Positions 1 to 8,184 of a stretch of DNA of 21,592 bases are shown here, piece by piece. Both the position numbers and the translations under genes were made by a program. The notes under the pieces were generated by a model, which saw nothing but the letters and a program-made list of their open reading frames with translations, ran no database searches and was not told the origin of the DNA. Numbering within the stretch: the first letter of the stretch is position 1; each line of letters begins with the position of its first letter. Source of the DNA: JBHGAV01 sp041946685 (GTDB lineage: Bacteria > Acidobacteriota > Terriglobia > Bryobacterales > Bryobacteraceae); the NCBI GenBank assembly GCA_041946685.1, contig JBHGAV010000064.1:1-21592 (forward strand), given 5' to 3'.

Positions 1-56
<56 letters not shown>

Positions 57-206
57 CCTCGGGAGGTGCAGTCACGAGCCAGGCCCTTGCCGCTCGCCTG
101 CACCCAAATTCTACCAAAAACGGCACTTCCCGCCTAGCCCTTTCCCGCCGTCCCGGGGCCTGCCGGTGACCGCGTGATATCCTCCGGGCGGCACAGGAGT
201 GAACCC

Positions 207-1037
207 ATGCCAGCCTTCGCTAACCTCGCCCTCCAACTTGCCGACCTGCGCGGCGACAGCATCCGGGACATCGTGCGCGTGGAACTCGCCGCTGTCTCCG
301 ACGCCACTCGGTACTGCAACCGGGAACGCGTCCAGGGCGAATTGACACTGACCGGCATTGCCTGCGATCCCAACCCGCTTTACCGCCTCACTGTGTCGCC
401 CGACTGCTACCGGCCCCGCCAGGTCTTCGTTACCCTGAAACCGGGCCAGACGGTTACCCGGGAGCTGGCCTTTCCGGTCGAGCCCGCCAAGGTCCGCCGG
501 GTCCTGGCACCCCCCTACGAATTTCTCCCCCCTCCCCTGCGCAGCATCCTGGAACCCGCCGCCTACGCCGGCCTCCGGCCTCTCCAATTGGCCTGCCTGC
601 TCAACCTCGCGGCCAAGACTTCGGCCACCCTTCTCGGTGACGGCCGCTCCTGCCTTGACCACCTCAACGGAATCGTGAAGATCCAGCAGGACCGTATTCT
701 CGCCAGAACCCGGGCCGCCCTGGAAGAGGAAACCTCCCAGTCCCCCCTCTTCCGGCGAGTTTCCGGCCGGCTGCATCCCCCGCCGCCTGGATACCGCCCC
801 GCCCGCAGTTACAAGACCATGGACAAGCACGGCAATCTCCAGCTCACCTTCTTTCGCCGCGGCGAAGCCGGGGATGATTACCTTGTGGACGCTGACATCG
901 ACGAGGCCCGCAGCATCCAGCACGTCTTCGAGGTGGCCCGCAATGCGATCGCCGGGCGAACGCACCCTTACAACGTCCGCGAGATCCTCATTGCCACGCA
1001 GGGAATCGACCCGGGTTACTCGTTCCTGTTTGCTTGA
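207..1037 (+). CDS. Conserved-looking hypothetical protein (276 aa)
   Basis: I do not recognise this family. The ATG at 207 is preferred over the upstream in-frame ATG at 174 because AGGAG sits about eight bases before it. No signal peptide or membrane span is seen. The first 100 residues look like a small beta-rich domain, with alternating hydrophobic strands such as VQGELTLTGIA and a P/G-rich turn region. The middle is helical and Leu/Ala-rich, with a Cys-containing stretch. The C-terminal third (VDADIDEARSIQHVFEVARN) resembles a small globular domain ending in an aromatic tail. It converges on the TonB receptor gene, with an inverted repeat in the 78-bp gap. High GC3 and an uninterrupted frame support coding; function is unknown. 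Confidence 0.72.
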   Translation: MPAFANLALQLADLRGDSIRDIVRVELAAVSDATRYCNRERVQGELTLTGIACDPNPLYRLTVSPDCYRPRQVFVTLKPGQTVTRELAFPVEPAKVRRVLAPPYEFLPPPLRSILEPAAYAGLRPLQLACLLNLAAKTSATLLGDGRSCLDHLNGIVKIQQDRILARTRAALEEETSQSPLFRRVSGRLHPPPPGYRPARSYKTMDKHGNLQLTFFRRGEAGDDYLVDADIDEARSIQHVFEVARNAIAGRTHPYNVREILIATQGIDPGYSFLFA

Positions 1038-1072
1038 CGATACGTCAACGCCGCAGCGGATCTTCCAGTCGC

Positions 1073-1109
1073 CCGGCAGGGGGCCCGAGCAGGTCAGGCC
1101 CCCTGCCGG
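1073..1109. terminator. Hairpin between convergent genes
   Basis: Arms of 13 bp (CCGGCAGGGGGCC at 1073-1085 and its exact complement at 1097-1109) enclose an 11-base loop. It lies between the stop of the rightward gene at 1037 and the stop of the leftward receptor gene at 1116, where a bidirectional terminator is expected. Neither side carries a clear T-run, so termination is inferred from position and stem strength only. Confidence 0.55.
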
Positions 1110-1115
1110 AAAAGG

Positions 1116-4100
1116 TCAGAACCAGAACCTCGCCTCAAGCTGAATCGAGCGCATCGCCATCGCTCCCGTGGCCGCGCCGAAACCGGCCGTGGCGGGTGTC
1201 AATCGGTTCCTATTCAAGCTGCCGTCAGCATTGTATTGGTTGTTCACGATGGTCGTCGGATTCGCCGGGCTGGACAGCACCATGGTGGTCTGGAACGCGT
1301 TGAATGTCACGGTGTTGAACACGTTGTAGGCATCGGCACGGAGTTGCAATCGCCGGGTTTCGGACTTGCCGATGACAAAGAACCGGCTGATGGAGAGATT
1401 CATCTGATGGTCGGGGCACCCGCGCAGCAGGTACGATCCCGATTCGTCGCCGATGCTGCCGTACCCGGGTCCTGCGAACGCGGCGGTGTTGAATTGCCTG
1501 TACCGATCGCCCGAGCAACCCGATCCGGGATCCCCCACGATACGGATGCGGCCGGCATAGGAAGGCGAGCCCGTTATGTTCACGTTCCCACCTCCAGTCT
1601 GATACGAGTAGGTGACATCATAGGGAACCCCGGTTCCCGCCTGGGCTGTGGTAGATAGCTGCCAGTGGCTGACCCCGAAGGACAAAGCCTTCGCGCCCAG
1701 GTTCACCTTGGGAATCTGGTACACGCCCCAAAGCTTGAGCGTGTGGCGCCGCGTGCCAACATCACGAAGTATCGAATCGAGCTTGGGCTGGAGGCTCGAC
1801 CACCGCAAGCTGCCGTCCGCCGAATGTTCGAAGTGGGGCGGCGACAGCATGTTGCCGACGTTCCGCAGGCCGATCACGTAATTGCCGCCGAAGCTCAGGC
1901 CGTGACTCGCCTGCTTGTTGATCGACATCTGTATGGTGTCGTAACGGTTCCAGGCGTAAGGCCAGGACGCAGTGATGGAGCCGATGCCGCGATACGGGCG
2001 CAGCAAGTTGGTGTTGACGGACGTGGCGCCCGGCACGGAACTTGTTCCCAGGGTCGGGTCCTGGTACTGCGACTGATAGGCTGTTCCGAGGTCCGGGGCG
2101 TTCAGGTCCATGGGGAGCTGCCCGGCGGTGGTCCCCACGGTGCCGTACGCGATGGTGTTGTAGTTGTAAACCCCCACCCAAGATACGTCGAACGACGAAC
2201 GCCACGGCAGGAGTCGTTGTACGCCGATGTTCCATTGCAGCGAGGAGGGAAGCTTCGCGTCATATTTGTAAATGGTCAGATTGGGCGGCGCAAAGTACTT
2301 GCCCACGGCGCCTGCCGCCACCTGCTGCAGGCTCGAATAGTATACGGTCATCTGCTTGGCAAACGGAGGATTTCCGAGCTGGCCGAAAACCGAATCGCCT
2401 TGCGCCCGCTCGATGAACCAACCCACGCCGGCGCGAATCACGAGGTTCTGCCCACGCGGGGAATAGGCCATGCCGAGGCGGGGGGTCGGCACGAGGAATG
2501 GTTCGGTGTAGTTTGTCTTCTCGATGCCCTTGCCGGCCACGACGATCCCATTCAAGGGATTGCCGGTATCCGGTACGATGAAACCGATCAGCGGCGCTGA
2601 ACCCCGTCCGAGCGAAACGCCGGTGAGCGGGTTGACAGCCACGCGATCGACTCCCGGACACGCGCTGCCGGGCGCCACCCCCGTGGCGCAACCCGGCTGG
2701 AACAGGTAGGGCGCATCGCTCGCTTTCCACAGGTTGGGGAAGAAGTTCGACATCTGCCCACGCGAGTCGTACTGCGGTCCGTTATGCACCAGCCTGACAC
2801 CCAGGTTGAGCGACAGCTTGGAGTTGACCTTCCAGTTGTCCTCCAGGTAGAAGTCCCGGTTGTGGTAAACGAACCTCCCCTCCATCTGGTTCGGGCCTTG
2901 CTGCGCGTACGACTTGAAGGACCCAATGGCCGCGTTGGCGAACCCGAACCCGGTGTCCAGCGGGTTGTTGACGTCGTTTCCGAAGTCGATCGCCCCCTCG
3001 ATGGGAAGTGTGCCGGTTGTCTGCGTGCCGAGGTTCTGAATCTTCACGCTGTTCTGAAACTGGAAGCCGGCCTTGATGGTATGCATGCGCCAGACCTTGC
3101 TGACGGCCAAGGCGGCGTCAAGGGTGTAGTTCCAACACAAGAACCCGGGATACGCGATGTTGGGCGGAGCGTTGGCGATGCGGCTTCCCCACGAGTATTG
3201 CGGCTGGAGCAGAGCAACTCCGTCCTTGAACCAAGGGACATTCGTCGCCTTCAGCGCCTTCTCCTGGAATGACCCAGGGATGATCTTCAGTGAGTCCGGG
3301 AAAAGTTGAGGGAAATTGCACAGGGCGTCATTTAGCGCGCAGCGGTTCCCGTAAATGGTATTCGGAATCGCGCCGGCCTGGTTAGTCCTCGTGGAGCCGG
3401 CCGAACCCTCGAGAACCGTAGTGGGGTTCAGAACGTACGTCACTGTGGCCGAATAAATGGGGCGCCCGGGCCACACGGTGACTCTGTCGTTATAGCCCGG
3501 AATGTTCCCGAGTTGCCTGTGGACCGACGCATTCTGGCCGACATACTTGCCGAAGAACCGCAGTTTGTCTGTGGTGACGTAGTCCAGGCGCGCCGTCTGC
3601 TGATATGTCGTCGCCGTGATCTGCGGCGCCACGGTCTTGAGATTGTAGTTCAGACCCTGGACGTTGGGCTCCGGGTACATGTTCAAGATCGCCATCCCGA
3701 TGGGATTGAGCCGCGACTTGGGAATGCGGCCCAGCACGCCTCCATCCTGAAAGCAGCCGGCGCGATTGGTCGATGTGCAGGGCAGCCCCGAAGCCGGGTC
3801 GGCGATGAGGTTAAAGAGGTTCCCGGCGTTGTCAGTGGTCTGCGAAAAATCGCCCTGCCGCTCGAGCAGGGTCGGCACACGGATGTAGTTGACCGCACCT
3901 TTGGTCGTGGTGGGCGAGACCTGCTCGGCAATGAAGAAGAACAGCTTGCGGTCCGGCTTGTTGGGGCGGCCGACGGGGCCCCCCAGCGAGAAGCCAAACC
4001 ATCGTACGTCCGTCTTCGGCTTGGGAAGACCGTTCTGGGCGTTTACCCACGAGTTGGTGGCCCAGTTGGAACGCTTCTCGATGTCGTAGATCGTTCCGTG

Positions 4101-4916
4101 AAACTGGTTGGTGCCGCTCTTGGTGATGCCGACGATCTGCACCCCACTCGTACGGCCGTACTCGGCGGAATACGCGCTTGCCAGCACTTTGACCTCGGAA
4201 ACCGCATCGTAGTTCAAGTTGACTCCGGGTTGGTTGCCGCCGCTGTCCACCATGACCAGACCATCTAACACCCAATTAGTTCGGCCGTTGGATTGTCTTA
4301 TGCCGTCGTTGATAACGGTGTCAAAGCGGCTGGGGTATGGCATGATAGCGCTCTGCGCGCCTTGGTATAGTGTGTTGACGCCTGGCGCCAACAGAGCAGC
4401 CTGCGCGAAGAAGGTGCCCGTGATGTAGGTCGGGACTTGCTGCACCGCTGTTGTGGGGACCGTTGTGGCGCGATCGCCCGTCTGCGTCTGGAGCAGCGGC
4501 GCCTGGGCAGTCACTTCGATTGTGGTGTCAGTGCTGGCAACCTCAAGGGTGATGGTCCCGATACCGACGCGATCGCCCGCAACCACGCGGATCCCGGTAC
4601 GTTCCACCTTTCTAAAGCCGGGGACCGAGACGCTGACCGTGTAGGTGTCTCCGGGTATGTTCATGATGATGAAGTCTCCCGTGGGGCCGCTGGTCGTCGG
4701 AAACACGGTGCCGCGGGTTTCGCTGATGACGCTGATCGCGGCGCCTGGAATGGCCGCTCCGGACGCGTCGGCAATAGCGCCGGTTACCGTCGACGTGTTC
4801 TGCGCGGTTGCAATTGACGCCAGCGCAAATGTAAGCAGCGCGGATACTGCAAGTTTGAAAACGGTTTCCCAAGTGCGCATGCCATCCGCCCCGGCATGCT
4901 TGATTCTGTTCCTCAT
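1116..4916 (-). CDS. TonB-dependent receptor with carboxypeptidase-regulatory-like N-terminal domain (Oar-like)
   Basis: A 1266-aa outer-membrane receptor. Starting at the ATG at 4916 (GGGAGGG upstream on the minus strand), the N-terminus is basic, followed by a hydrophobic stretch ending in ATAQ, a signal peptide with cleavage near residue 38. Next comes a carboxypeptidase-regulatory-like Ig fold (TVTGAIADASGAAIPGAAI), then a plug-type region (LDGLVMVDSGGNQPGVNLN, KSGTNQFHGT), and then a long beta-barrel rich in Asn, Tyr and Gly. It ends in LEARFWF with a terminal Phe, the usual signal for barrel assembly. Receptors of this architecture are very numerous in Acidobacteria and are linked to uptake of large substrates, often glycans. 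The substrate cannot be read from sequence. An ATG at 4880 (MRTWETV) is a weaker alternative start. It is transcribed alone. Confidence 0.93.
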   Translation of the reverse strand: MRNRIKHAGADGMRTWETVFKLAVSALLTFALASIATAQNTSTVTGAIADASGAAIPGAAISVISETRGTVFPTTSGPTGDFIIMNIPGDTYTVSVSVPGFRKVERTGIRVVAGDRVGIGTITLEVASTDTTIEVTAQAPLLQTQTGDRATTVPTTAVQQVPTYITGTFFAQAALLAPGVNTLYQGAQSAIMPYPSRFDTVINDGIRQSNGRTNWVLDGLVMVDSGGNQPGVNLNYDAVSEVKVLASAYSAEYGRTSGVQIVGITKSGTNQFHGTIYDIEKRSNWATNSWVNAQNGLPKPKTDVRWFGFSLGGPVGRPNKPDRKLFFFIAEQVSPTTTKGAVNYIRVPTLLERQGDFSQTTDNAGNLFNLIADPASGLPCTSTNRAGCFQDGGVLGRIPKSRLNPIGMAILNMYPEPNVQGLNYNLKTVAPQITATTYQQTARLDYVTTDKLRFFGKYVGQNASVHRQLGNIPGYNDRVTVWPGRPIYSATVTYVLNPTTVLEGSAGSTRTNQAGAIPNTIYGNRCALNDALCNFPQLFPDSLKIIPGSFQEKALKATNVPWFKDGVALLQPQYSWGSRIANAPPNIAYPGFLCWNYTLDAALAVSKVWRMHTIKAGFQFQNSVKIQNLGTQTTGTLPIEGAIDFGNDVNNPLDTGFGFANAAIGSFKSYAQQGPNQMEGRFVYHNRDFYLEDNWKVNSKLSLNLGVRLVHNGPQYDSRGQMSNFFPNLWKASDAPYLFQPGCATGVAPGSACPGVDRVAVNPLTGVSLGRGSAPLIGFIVPDTGNPLNGIVVAGKGIEKTNYTEPFLVPTPRLGMAYSPRGQNLVIRAGVGWFIERAQGDSVFGQLGNPPFAKQMTVYYSSLQQVAAGAVGKYFAPPNLTIYKYDAKLPSSLQWNIGVQRLLPWRSSFDVSWVGVYNYNTIAYGTVGTTAGQLPMDLNAPDLGTAYQSQYQDPTLGTSSVPGATSVNTNLLRPYRGIGSITASWPYAWNRYDTIQMSINKQASHGLSFGGNYVIGLRNVGNMLSPPHFEHSADGSLRWSSLQPKLDSILRDVGTRRHTLKLWGVYQIPKVNLGAKALSFGVSHWQLSTTAQAGTGVPYDVTYSYQTGGGNVNITGSPSYAGRIRIVGDPGSGCSGDRYRQFNTAAFAGPGYGSIGDESGSYLLRGCPDHQMNLSISRFFVIGKSETRRLQLRADAYNVFNTVTFNAFQTTMVLSSPANPTTIVNNQYNADGSLNRNRLTPATAGFGAATGAMAMRSIQLEARFWF

Positions 4917-5203
4917 TTGTCCCTCCCAGGCGAGGCGGAAGCCGCCTCCCGAAGACTCTCGACACTTAGGCCTCACGCCGGACTTGCTCGGCGTTGTCAA
5001 CAACTGCGCACTCAGTTAACGTTGAAGATCCAGCGAATGTGGCGGCAATTCCCCTCTTCGTAAGCCGCCTTTTCTGTCCACACGCCCTCTCACCAAGAGC
5101 AACTTGCCATGACGAACCCTTCGACGGAGCAGGGTCCGCTCACCTCATGTAACAATGAAGTTGCGCTTACAGCCGTCACCCACTTATGTGGTTGACATAT
5201 GTC

Positions 5204-5232
5204 TTTTACTCCTTAGATGTCGCTTTTGTCAA
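5204..5232 (-). promoter_or_regulatory. Candidate promoter for the TonB receptor gene
   Basis: The 501-bp gap 4917-5417 has no convincing gene. On the minus strand it contains TTGACA (5232-5227), a 17-base spacer and GTAAAA (5209-5204). The first box is perfect and the second is poor, so the call is tentative. It would give an untranslated leader of roughly 280 bases before the ATG at 4916. A 10-bp palindrome GACATATGTC (5194-5203) lies just downstream and could be an operator. Confidence 0.3.
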
Positions 5233-5417
5233 TAGAAAATCGAAGGACAAACGGCCGCCGCAAGCGCCCTCGGGAAATCAGGGATTAAGGACGGTTAAGG
5301 CTGAGGTGCGAGGCTAAGCCGACCTGCCGACCTGTGCCGGCCCGCGGGCAGGAATGCCCACCCCATAGTGAACTCGGATTGATCTATGAACTCCTGACCT
5401 ATGACACTCACCGGTCG

Positions 5418-6854
5418 TCAGCGCCGCAGCGGATCCTCCACCCAAGGCGGAGTCGCCTGGAGCAGGGCCCCCAATTCCGGCTCCATCTCCTCCACCCTGC
5501 ACTTCATGCGCCACGCCACGTCCCGATAGCTGAAATGCCCCTTCACGCTGGTGCGCACGCGGCAGATGTACTCCACCTCGGCCAGGTCCATCTTGAACAG
5601 GAAACGGGAACGGGCGCCGAAGGGAATCAGATAGTGCGACCCCGGAGCCGGCAGGGCGTCCGCCGTCGCCAGCGCTTCGTGCATCGCCGACTCGAACTCG
5701 CCCGTAAGGCCCGCGTCCCCGACCGCCTTGGGCACCTCGAACCCGAGGGAAGTGGTGAACGCCTGCCGGTATTGATGACAGCGCCGGTGCCGGTGGAGAT
5801 CCCGGTACGCCCCGATGTCCATGACGATGTCGAAAACGAAGAGCCCGCTCCGAAACGCGCGCAACAGCTCGTCCCGATCCGTGCGCGAGCGCGCCCCCAG
5901 GTCGAGGACCTCGCGCCGGCGCGCGGCGCTCCAGCCACACACCATCTCGTACAGCTCGCGAAAAGGGCGGTTGGTGACGGGGTAGAGCAGCGTGGCAACG
6001 ATATCTGCCGCGGCATCGTCCGGGCGCAACAGATCCACCGCATCCACAGTGGTGCCGGCCGGCGCGGGCAGGTTCTGCTCCGCCCACAGCCGCAGGTCGC
6101 GGCGCGATTCGAGCAGGTACTGATCGGCCTCGACCCACTGCGCCAGGGTCGGCGAAACCGCTTCGCGGGGAGCGTTCTCGTCCCACCAGCAACCCGGCTC
6201 GCCGGCGCAGGCGGCGGCCATCTCGCCGGCGATATCGCGCAGTTCGGAGTACTCGGACGCCTTGAGCCGGCAGATCTGCTTTTCCAGGGTGCGGATGCTG
6301 GTCACCTGCCCCACGTTGGTGGGGATACCCAGAAAGAGCAGGTAGCGGGCCACGTCGAAGGCGCGCGCGGTGATGTTCCGCTCATAGGCGTCGGGCTTCA
6401 TTTCCGCCGGCCGGGGCAGTCTCTCGGCAAGGTGCCTGGCCACGGCGGCATGGGTCTTGTTGTACGCGGCCAGCAGTCTTTCGGCGGCGGTCCGGTATCG
6501 CTCGGCGTCGGCCTGGGAGAGCTCGGGCGGAGTGAGGAAGCCGCAGCGGGAAAAATCCTGGTAGCGCGAAGACTTCGCCTGGCCGTCCCACAGCGGCTCA
6601 TCCTCGATCTCGATGGCCGCCAGCTCGGAGATGCCTTCAAAACACACCACCAGGTGGCCCAGATCGGCGATCGAGGAGTGCCCGTACTGGAAGTAGAAGT
6701 GCTCCAGGAACCTGGTGGAGTCGTGCGAGCGGACCCAGTCGATGGACTGCCGGATCGAATCGGGCGAGCGGCTGTAGCGCGCCAGAGCGTAGGCACACTT
6801 CTCCGGCGGCATGGGGGCGAGCGTCAACACTCGGCGAGATCGTTCCTGAGGCAT
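5418..6854 (-). CDS. thyX: Two-domain ThyX-type (FAD-dependent) thymidylate synthase
   Basis: ThyX converts dUMP to dTMP using methylene-tetrahydrofolate and FAD/NADPH. This 478-aa protein is about twice the usual 220-260 aa length and looks like two ThyX modules in tandem. The first has YGHSSIADLGH and ISELAAIEIEDEPLWDG followed by KSSRYQDF (SSRY at about 95-98), but no RHR. The second has YRDLHRHRRCHQYRQAF with RHR at about 355-357, but lacks the usual downstream S-x-N-E-x-S-x-R residues. The family motif therefore seems divided between the halves. The start at 6854 keeps the N-terminal RRVLTLAPMPPEKCAYALARY that matches the beginning of normal ThyX proteins. It is divergent from dut with a 24-bp gap. 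Double-domain ThyX-like proteins occur in several phyla; activity here is not certain. Confidence 0.85.
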   Translation of the reverse strand: MPQERSRRVLTLAPMPPEKCAYALARYSRSPDSIRQSIDWVRSHDSTRFLEHFYFQYGHSSIADLGHLVVCFEGISELAAIEIEDEPLWDGQAKSSRYQDFSRCGFLTPPELSQADAERYRTAAERLLAAYNKTHAAVARHLAERLPRPAEMKPDAYERNITARAFDVARYLLFLGIPTNVGQVTSIRTLEKQICRLKASEYSELRDIAGEMAAACAGEPGCWWDENAPREAVSPTLAQWVEADQYLLESRRDLRLWAEQNLPAPAGTTVDAVDLLRPDDAAADIVATLLYPVTNRPFRELYEMVCGWSAARRREVLDLGARSRTDRDELLRAFRSGLFVFDIVMDIGAYRDLHRHRRCHQYRQAFTTSLGFEVPKAVGDAGLTGEFESAMHEALATADALPAPGSHYLIPFGARSRFLFKMDLAEVEYICRVRTSVKGHFSYRDVAWRMKCRVEEMEPELGALLQATPPWVEDPLRR

Positions 6855-6878
6855 GACACGATATGATAGCTAAGTTCC
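6855..6878. promoter_or_regulatory. 24-bp divergent intergenic between thyX and dut
   Basis: Only 24 bp separate the two start codons, too little for two separate non-overlapping promoters. The promoter of each gene must extend into the coding region of the other or overlap it, or the messages have very short leaders. The stretch is A/T-rich (ACGATATGATAGCTAAG) compared with its surroundings. No clean -35/-10 pair was assigned. Confidence 0.4.
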
Positions 6879-7310
6879 ATGCGTGTGCGAATCCAGAGGG
6901 TTGATCCCGACGCTTTCCTGCCCGAGTATGCTCACGGCCCCGATGAGGACGCCGGCATGGATCTGCGCGCGCTGGAAGACGCAGTGTTGGAACCCGCGGC
7001 GGCGCGCACCGTGCGTACGGGGATCGCCATCGAACTCCCCGCCGGATTCGAGGCCCAGGTGCGCCCCCGCAGCGGTCTGGCGCTCCATCACTCGATCACG
7101 CTGCCCAATGCGCCTGCGACCATCGATCCGGGATACCGGGGCGAGATCAAAGTGATCCTGCTGAACCTGGGCCGCAGCTCCTACCAGGTGCATCGCGGCG
7201 ACAAGATCGCGCAGCTTGTCATCGCCCGGTACGAACAGGTCGACTGGGAAGAAGGAGAGCTGAACTCCTCCAAGCGCGGCGCGGGCGGCTTCGGCTCGTC
7301 GGGAAGGTAG
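6879..7310 (+). CDS. dut: dUTP diphosphatase (dUTPase)
   Basis: Hydrolyses dUTP to dUMP and pyrophosphate, which keeps uracil out of DNA and supplies dUMP for ThyX. At 143 aa it has the normal length of a trimeric dUTPase, with all five motifs in order: AGMDLRA, PRSGLAL, TIDPGYRGEIKVILLN, RGDKIAQLVI and the glycine-rich C-terminal RGAGGFGSSGR that closes over the active site. The ATG at 6879 is the natural start, because motif 1 begins about 28 residues later as in the family. It is divergent from thyX, a pairing that makes metabolic sense since one enzyme makes the substrate of the other. Confidence 0.96.
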   Translation: MRVRIQRVDPDAFLPEYAHGPDEDAGMDLRALEDAVLEPAAARTVRTGIAIELPAGFEAQVRPRSGLALHHSITLPNAPATIDPGYRGEIKVILLNLGRSSYQVHRGDKIAQLVIARYEQVDWEEGELNSSKRGAGGFGSSGR

Positions 7311-7358
7311 ACGCGTTCCCGGATCCTCAGGTGTATACTCGCTGCCAGGAGCACCCTC

Positions 7359-8177
7359 ATGAAGACAGCGCTACCAACGATCCTCGTGCTGTTTCTGCTT
7401 CTGATTCCACTTGCAGCCCAGGAGGACGAGCCCGGCTGCAAGGACCATCCACTGTTGACGCGGATGGCCGGCTTCTACATTGAATCTTGCGAGAACGCGG
7501 AATTCGACGCCTACGAATTCAACACGGACGAGGACAAGACCGTCAGCGTGGAGGGCAAGAAGACCCAGAATCGATACTACGTGAAGGAAGGCGCGCGCAG
7601 CGTGAGCGCCTTGCAGGTGCTGCGCAACTACCTGAACGCCATCCGAAAGGCCGGCGGGACAGTGGTATGGACGGACGAGCACCTGGGCAGGGGCACCGCC
7701 AGGCTCACGGCCGGCGGCGCGGAGACCTGGATCGCGATCCGAGCCTTCGATCAGGGCGAAGGTTGCGACCTGGTCGTCGTCGAGAGGCAGGCCATGGCTC
7801 AGGAGGTGACCGCGACCCAGATGCTCGAAGCCCTGAACCGCGACGGCCGCATCGCCCTGAGCATCCAGTTCGACACCGGCAAGTCGACCATCAAGCCCGA
7901 GTCTTTGCCGATCATTGAGCAGATGACCGCCCTGCTTCAGGAGAATCCGGCGCTGAACGTCGCCGTCGAAGGCCACACGGACAACGTCGGTTCGGCCGCC
8001 GCCAACCAGGCGCTTTCCGAATCGCGGGCCAAGGCGGTGGTCGCGGCGCTGGCCGGGCGCGGCATCGCCTCGGGAAGGATGACCGCTGCGGGCTATGGCG
8101 CGAGCAGGCCCGTCGCCGGCAACGACTCCGAAGAGGGCCGCGCCAGGAACCGCCGCGTCGAACTGGTGAAGAAGTAG
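7359..8177 (+). CDS. OmpA-family outer-membrane/peptidoglycan-binding protein
   Basis: A 272-aa exported protein. Residues 1-20 form a signal peptide (basic start, Leu-rich core, LAAQ at the end). The middle region, about 25-150, contains DHPLLTRMAGFYIESCENAEFDAYEF and is of unknown function. The C-terminal 110 residues are an OmpA/MotB domain (IQFDTGKSTIKPES, EGHTDNVGS, SESRAKAVVAAL, GYGASRPVAGN, RARNRRVEL). Asp at about 208 and Arg at about 223 match the two residues that hold diaminopimelate of peptidoglycan. CAGGAG precedes the ATG by about nine bases. It lies 48 bp after dut and converges on the GH39-like gene with only 7 bp between stops. It probably tethers the outer membrane to the wall. 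Confidence 0.92.
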   Translation: MKTALPTILVLFLLLIPLAAQEDEPGCKDHPLLTRMAGFYIESCENAEFDAYEFNTDEDKTVSVEGKKTQNRYYVKEGARSVSALQVLRNYLNAIRKAGGTVVWTDEHLGRGTARLTAGGAETWIAIRAFDQGEGCDLVVVERQAMAQEVTATQMLEALNRDGRIALSIQFDTGKSTIKPESLPIIEQMTALLQENPALNVAVEGHTDNVGSAAANQALSESRAKAVVAALAGRGIASGRMTAAGYGASRPVAGNDSEEGRARNRRVELVKK

Positions 8178-8184
8178 TCCTGGT

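Noticed and set aside
111..965. A 284-codon frame antisense to the hypothetical gene at 207
   Set aside because: Gly/Val-rich shadow translation with no ribosome site; the plus-strand frame has a good start and better composition.
5334..6866. A 510-codon open frame on the plus strand opposite thyX
   Set aside because: It mirrors the ThyX frame in high-GC DNA; its translation is His/Arg/Pro-rich with no domain, whereas the opposite strand has clear ThyX motifs.
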